This document shows positions 62,119-64,000 of a stretch of 64,000 bases of DNA, piece by piece. Source of the DNA: Bradyrhizobium sp. WBOS07 (GTDB taxonomy: Bacteria > Pseudomonadota > Alphaproteobacteria > Rhizobiales > Xanthobacteraceae); contig NZ_CP029008.1 of NCBI RefSeq assembly GCF_024585165.1, positions 5,785,501 to 5,849,500 of the forward strand, given 5' to 3'. Below the pieces are notes generated by a model that worked only from the letters and a program-made list of their open reading frames with translations, was not told the DNA's origin and did no database searches. Position 1 is the stretch's first letter, and the number at the start of each line of letters is the position of its first letter. The translations under genes were made by a program, and so were the position numbers.

Positions 62119-62172
62119 GTCCCGGACAAGCCACAACGCGCAAAGCGCGTTGCGGCGCAGAGCCGGGACCCA
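62119..62172 (+). repeat. Dispersed GTCCCGGAC-type palindromic element
   Basis: Starts GTCCCGGACAAGCC, contains the hairpin CAACGCGCAAAGCGCGTTG, and ends CCGGGACCCA. It is the same kind of element, in opposite orientation, as at 34696-34741. The rest of the 188-bp gap between converging genes holds no gene. Confidence 0.6.
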
Positions 62173-62290
62173 GAGGCCGCGAACTGCGACGCGCGATGGG
62201 CCCGTGCTCAGCAGAGACGCCACGCTGCGTCCGGGGCACGAGGGGGCGAGGCGCTCGCAATGACTGAGATTGAGGGAGCGCCGAAGCGCC

Positions 62291-63706
62291 TCACACCGAC
62301 GCCAGCTTGCGGTACAGCGCGCTGTAGCTGCCGGCCGAGATGCTCCAGGAGAACGATCGGCCCATGGCGCTGCGGCGCATGGTGTCGAGCTGGTCCTGCG
62401 CCATGAAGGCCGAGAAGGCCCGGCGGACGCCGCCGAGGAAGGAATCGCGCGAGGGTTTCGAGAACAGAAATCCGGTCTCGCCGTCGGTGATGGTCTCGGC
62501 GAGCCCGCCGATCTGGTGTCCGATCGGCAGCGAGCCGAAGCGCTGGGCGTACATCTGGCTGAGGCCGCACGGCTCGAAGCGCGACGGCATCAGGGTGAAA
62601 TCGCTGCCGGCGAAGATGCGGCGTGCCTGGGCATCGTTGAAGCCGATCACGACGCCGATGGCGTCGGGGCGGCGGCGATGCGCGTCGATCAAGGCCTGCT
62701 CGAGCGCCGGCTCGCCGGAGCCGGTGACCACGATCTGCCCTCCGGCATCCACGATTTCGTCGGCCGCCGACAGCACGAGGTCGATACCCTTCTGGTGCAC
62801 GAGGCGCGCGACGATGCCGAACATCGGGCCGCGCGAGACCGCAAGCCCGAACTGCTTGCGGACGTAATCAGCATTGGCCCTCTTGCCGGCCCAGTCGCCG
62901 GCGCCGAACTGCTGGGCGAGCTGGGCGCAGGAGCGCGGGTCCCAGCTCTCGTCGATGCCGTTGAGGATGCCAGTGAGCTCGGCGGCGTCCGAGCGCAGCC
63001 GGAGCAGTCCCTCCAGGCCGCAGCCGAACTCGGCCGTGGTGATCTCGCGCGCATAAGTGCCGCTGACGGTGGTGAGGTGCGAGGCGTAGACGAGGCCCGC
63101 CTTGAGGAAGGAGACCTGATCGTAGAACTCGACGCCGTCGATGTGGAAGGAGCTCTCCGGTGCTCCGATCCGCCGCAGCGCGTCCTTCGGGAAAAGACCC
63201 TGATAGGCGAGGTTGTGGATGGTCAGGATCGACGGCAGCTTGGCGCCGTGCCAGGCAAGGTAGGCCGGCACGAGCGAGGCCTGCCAGTCATTGGCATGGA
63301 TCAGGTCTGCTGCCCAATTCTTGTCCAGCTTGCCCATGGCCAGCTCAGCGGCGGCGGAGGCAAATCGGGCGAAGCGGATGTCGTTGTCGGGCCAGTCGCG
63401 CCCGGACTCGTCGCCATAGGGATTGCCGGGCCGGTCGTAGAGTTGCGAGCAGAGCAGCACGTAGACCGGCAGGCCGTCCTTGGTCGCGGCCCGGCCGAGC
63501 GAGCATGCCGGCATTTCCGCGAACGCCGGGCAGCGGCCAACGATCTGAATATGCGTGAGTTGTTCGATGATGTCGCGATAACCGGGCAGCATGACCCGGA
63601 TATCGGCAAAGGAGCGAAGCGCGCGGGGGAGAGCTGCGGACACGGCGCCAAGGCCGCCGACGCGGACGAAGTCGTCCATCTCAGTCGTAACGAACAAGAC
63701 CCTCAA
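62291..63706 (-). CDS. glgA: Glycogen synthase (ADP-glucose type)
   Basis: A 471-aa GT5 enzyme that extends alpha-1,4-glucan from ADP-glucose. It begins MRVLFVTTEMDDFVRVGGLG, where VGGL stands for the KxGGL donor-loop motif with Arg in place of Lys. Later features are IHANDWQASLVPAYL, ILTIHNLAYQGLF, GIVARLVHQKGIDLV and MPSRFEPCGLSQMYAQRFG with E-x7-type residues. TTG 63706 is chosen for the family-typical start; an ATG at 63766 in frame gives 20 more residues. The Lys-to-Arg change in the KxGGL loop is worth noting. Together with the debranching-type gene it points to glycogen metabolism. Confidence 0.88.
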   Translation of the reverse strand: MRVLFVTTEMDDFVRVGGLGAVSAALPRALRSFADIRVMLPGYRDIIEQLTHIQIVGRCPAFAEMPACSLGRAATKDGLPVYVLLCSQLYDRPGNPYGDESGRDWPDNDIRFARFASAAAELAMGKLDKNWAADLIHANDWQASLVPAYLAWHGAKLPSILTIHNLAYQGLFPKDALRRIGAPESSFHIDGVEFYDQVSFLKAGLVYASHLTTVSGTYAREITTAEFGCGLEGLLRLRSDAAELTGILNGIDESWDPRSCAQLAQQFGAGDWAGKRANADYVRKQFGLAVSRGPMFGIVARLVHQKGIDLVLSAADEIVDAGGQIVVTGSGEPALEQALIDAHRRRPDAIGVVIGFNDAQARRIFAGSDFTLMPSRFEPCGLSQMYAQRFGSLPIGHQIGGLAETITDGETGFLFSKPSRDSFLGGVRRAFSAFMAQDQLDTMRRSAMGRSFSWSISAGSYSALYRKLASV

Positions 63707-63888
63707 GAACAGCTGCCCTCTTCCGATCCCGTTTGCTGCTATGCAAGAACGGGTCCAGTTGCCCACGAAATCTCAAAGCCCGCCCACGCGGCACGTCCGT
63801 TCGGTAAAGACTTTCCTACTCAGCCGCCGCCCTCTAGGGTCGCCGCATCAACAAGAGAGAACATTGAAGGTTCCAAGGGGCTCCGGGG

Positions 63889-64000
63889 ATGCAGCTAGCA
63901 GATAAGCATGAGGGGACGACGACAAAGGCCTTCGCCGGCCTCCGCGTCCTGGATTTTTCGACCACCATCGCCGGTCCTCACTGCGCGCGCATGCTTGCCG
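63889..64000 (+). CDS. CaiB/BaiF family CoA-transferase, N-terminal part (cut by window edge)
   Basis: ATG 63889 opens a frame of 37 residues running off the window: MQLADKHEGTTTKAFAGLRV, then LDFSTTIAGPHCARMLA. The L-R-V-L-D-F-S-x-x-I-A-G-P pattern is the start of family III CoA-transferases, which move CoA between acids. It is divergent from glgA. Only the first fold element is visible; the catalytic Asp lies outside. Confidence 0.8.
   Translation, partial: MQLADKHEGTTTKAFAGLRVLDFSTTIAGPHCARMLA

Noticed and set aside
1..64000. CRISPR arrays, tRNA or rRNA genes, insertion sequences
   Set aside because: I looked for regularly spaced direct repeats, tRNA-like T-loop sequences, and transposase motifs and saw none. 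A tRNA scan could still find one I missed.

Overview
The window is high-GC alphaproteobacterial DNA, almost certainly from Bradyrhizobium or a very close relative. The best evidence is the block at 42060-55133: fixK2, a 138-aa single-domain receiver, fixJ, fixL, a universal stress protein, a CBS protein, fixNOQP and fixGHIS. The 138-aa receiver between fixJ and fixK2 matches the orf138 gene known at that place in B. japonicum, and FixL read from a TTG start is exactly 505 aa with H200, R220 and H291 at the numbers used for the B. japonicum protein. Several families of short palindromic intergenic repeats fit the same genus.

Layout. 1-5538: end of a thermonuclease-like gene, a GMC oxidoreductase with its small partner subunit, an HtrA-like protease and a ketosteroid-dehydrogenase-like flavoprotein. 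5764-13054: fused indolepyruvate ferredoxin oxidoreductase, a MaoC/hot-dog-like protein, and an isochorismatase-family amidohydrolase coupled to an NCS2 permease. 13106-19286 (minus): a probable operon running from an isoquinoline/aldehyde-type molybdenum hydroxylase pair into soxF-soxX-soxY-soxZ-soxA, with no soxB or soxCD in the window. 19560-29114: a B12/radical-SAM protein, an MFS exporter, a Ca2+/H+ antiporter, a SulP permease, small stress-type genes, an SDR and trans-aconitate methyltransferase. 29308-41981: a TRAP transporter with fused membrane subunits, an alkylsulfatase-like MBL protein, a glycosyltransferase, an ABC exporter, a glycogen-debranching-type glucosidase, a PRC-barrel protein and an MFS protein. 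42060-55133: oxygen-sensing cascade and cbb3 oxidase. 55130-64000: MFS, cupin, peroxiredoxin-like and LysR genes, 3-hydroxybutyrate dehydrogenase with a patatin and an MpaB-like protein, glycogen synthase, and the start of a CaiB/BaiF CoA-transferase.

How it works together. FixL senses oxygen through heme and phosphorylates FixJ. FixJ activates fixK2, and FixK2 binds TTGA-N6-TCAA boxes. I find such boxes before fixN (47155) and fixG (50733), as expected, and also before the Ca2+/H+ antiporter (22878) and the SulP permease (26028). This suggests the low-oxygen regulon reaches into the ion-transport genes of this window. FixNOQP is the high-affinity cbb3 terminal oxidase and FixGHIS supplies its copper and assembly functions.

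Most unusual: the Mo-hydroxylase/sox operon. Its SoxY lacks the normal GGCGG-type C-terminal arm and ends AACTEEMN. Its soxX reading frame runs, without a stop, through a dispersed palindromic repeat placed between the presumed start codon and the signal peptide.
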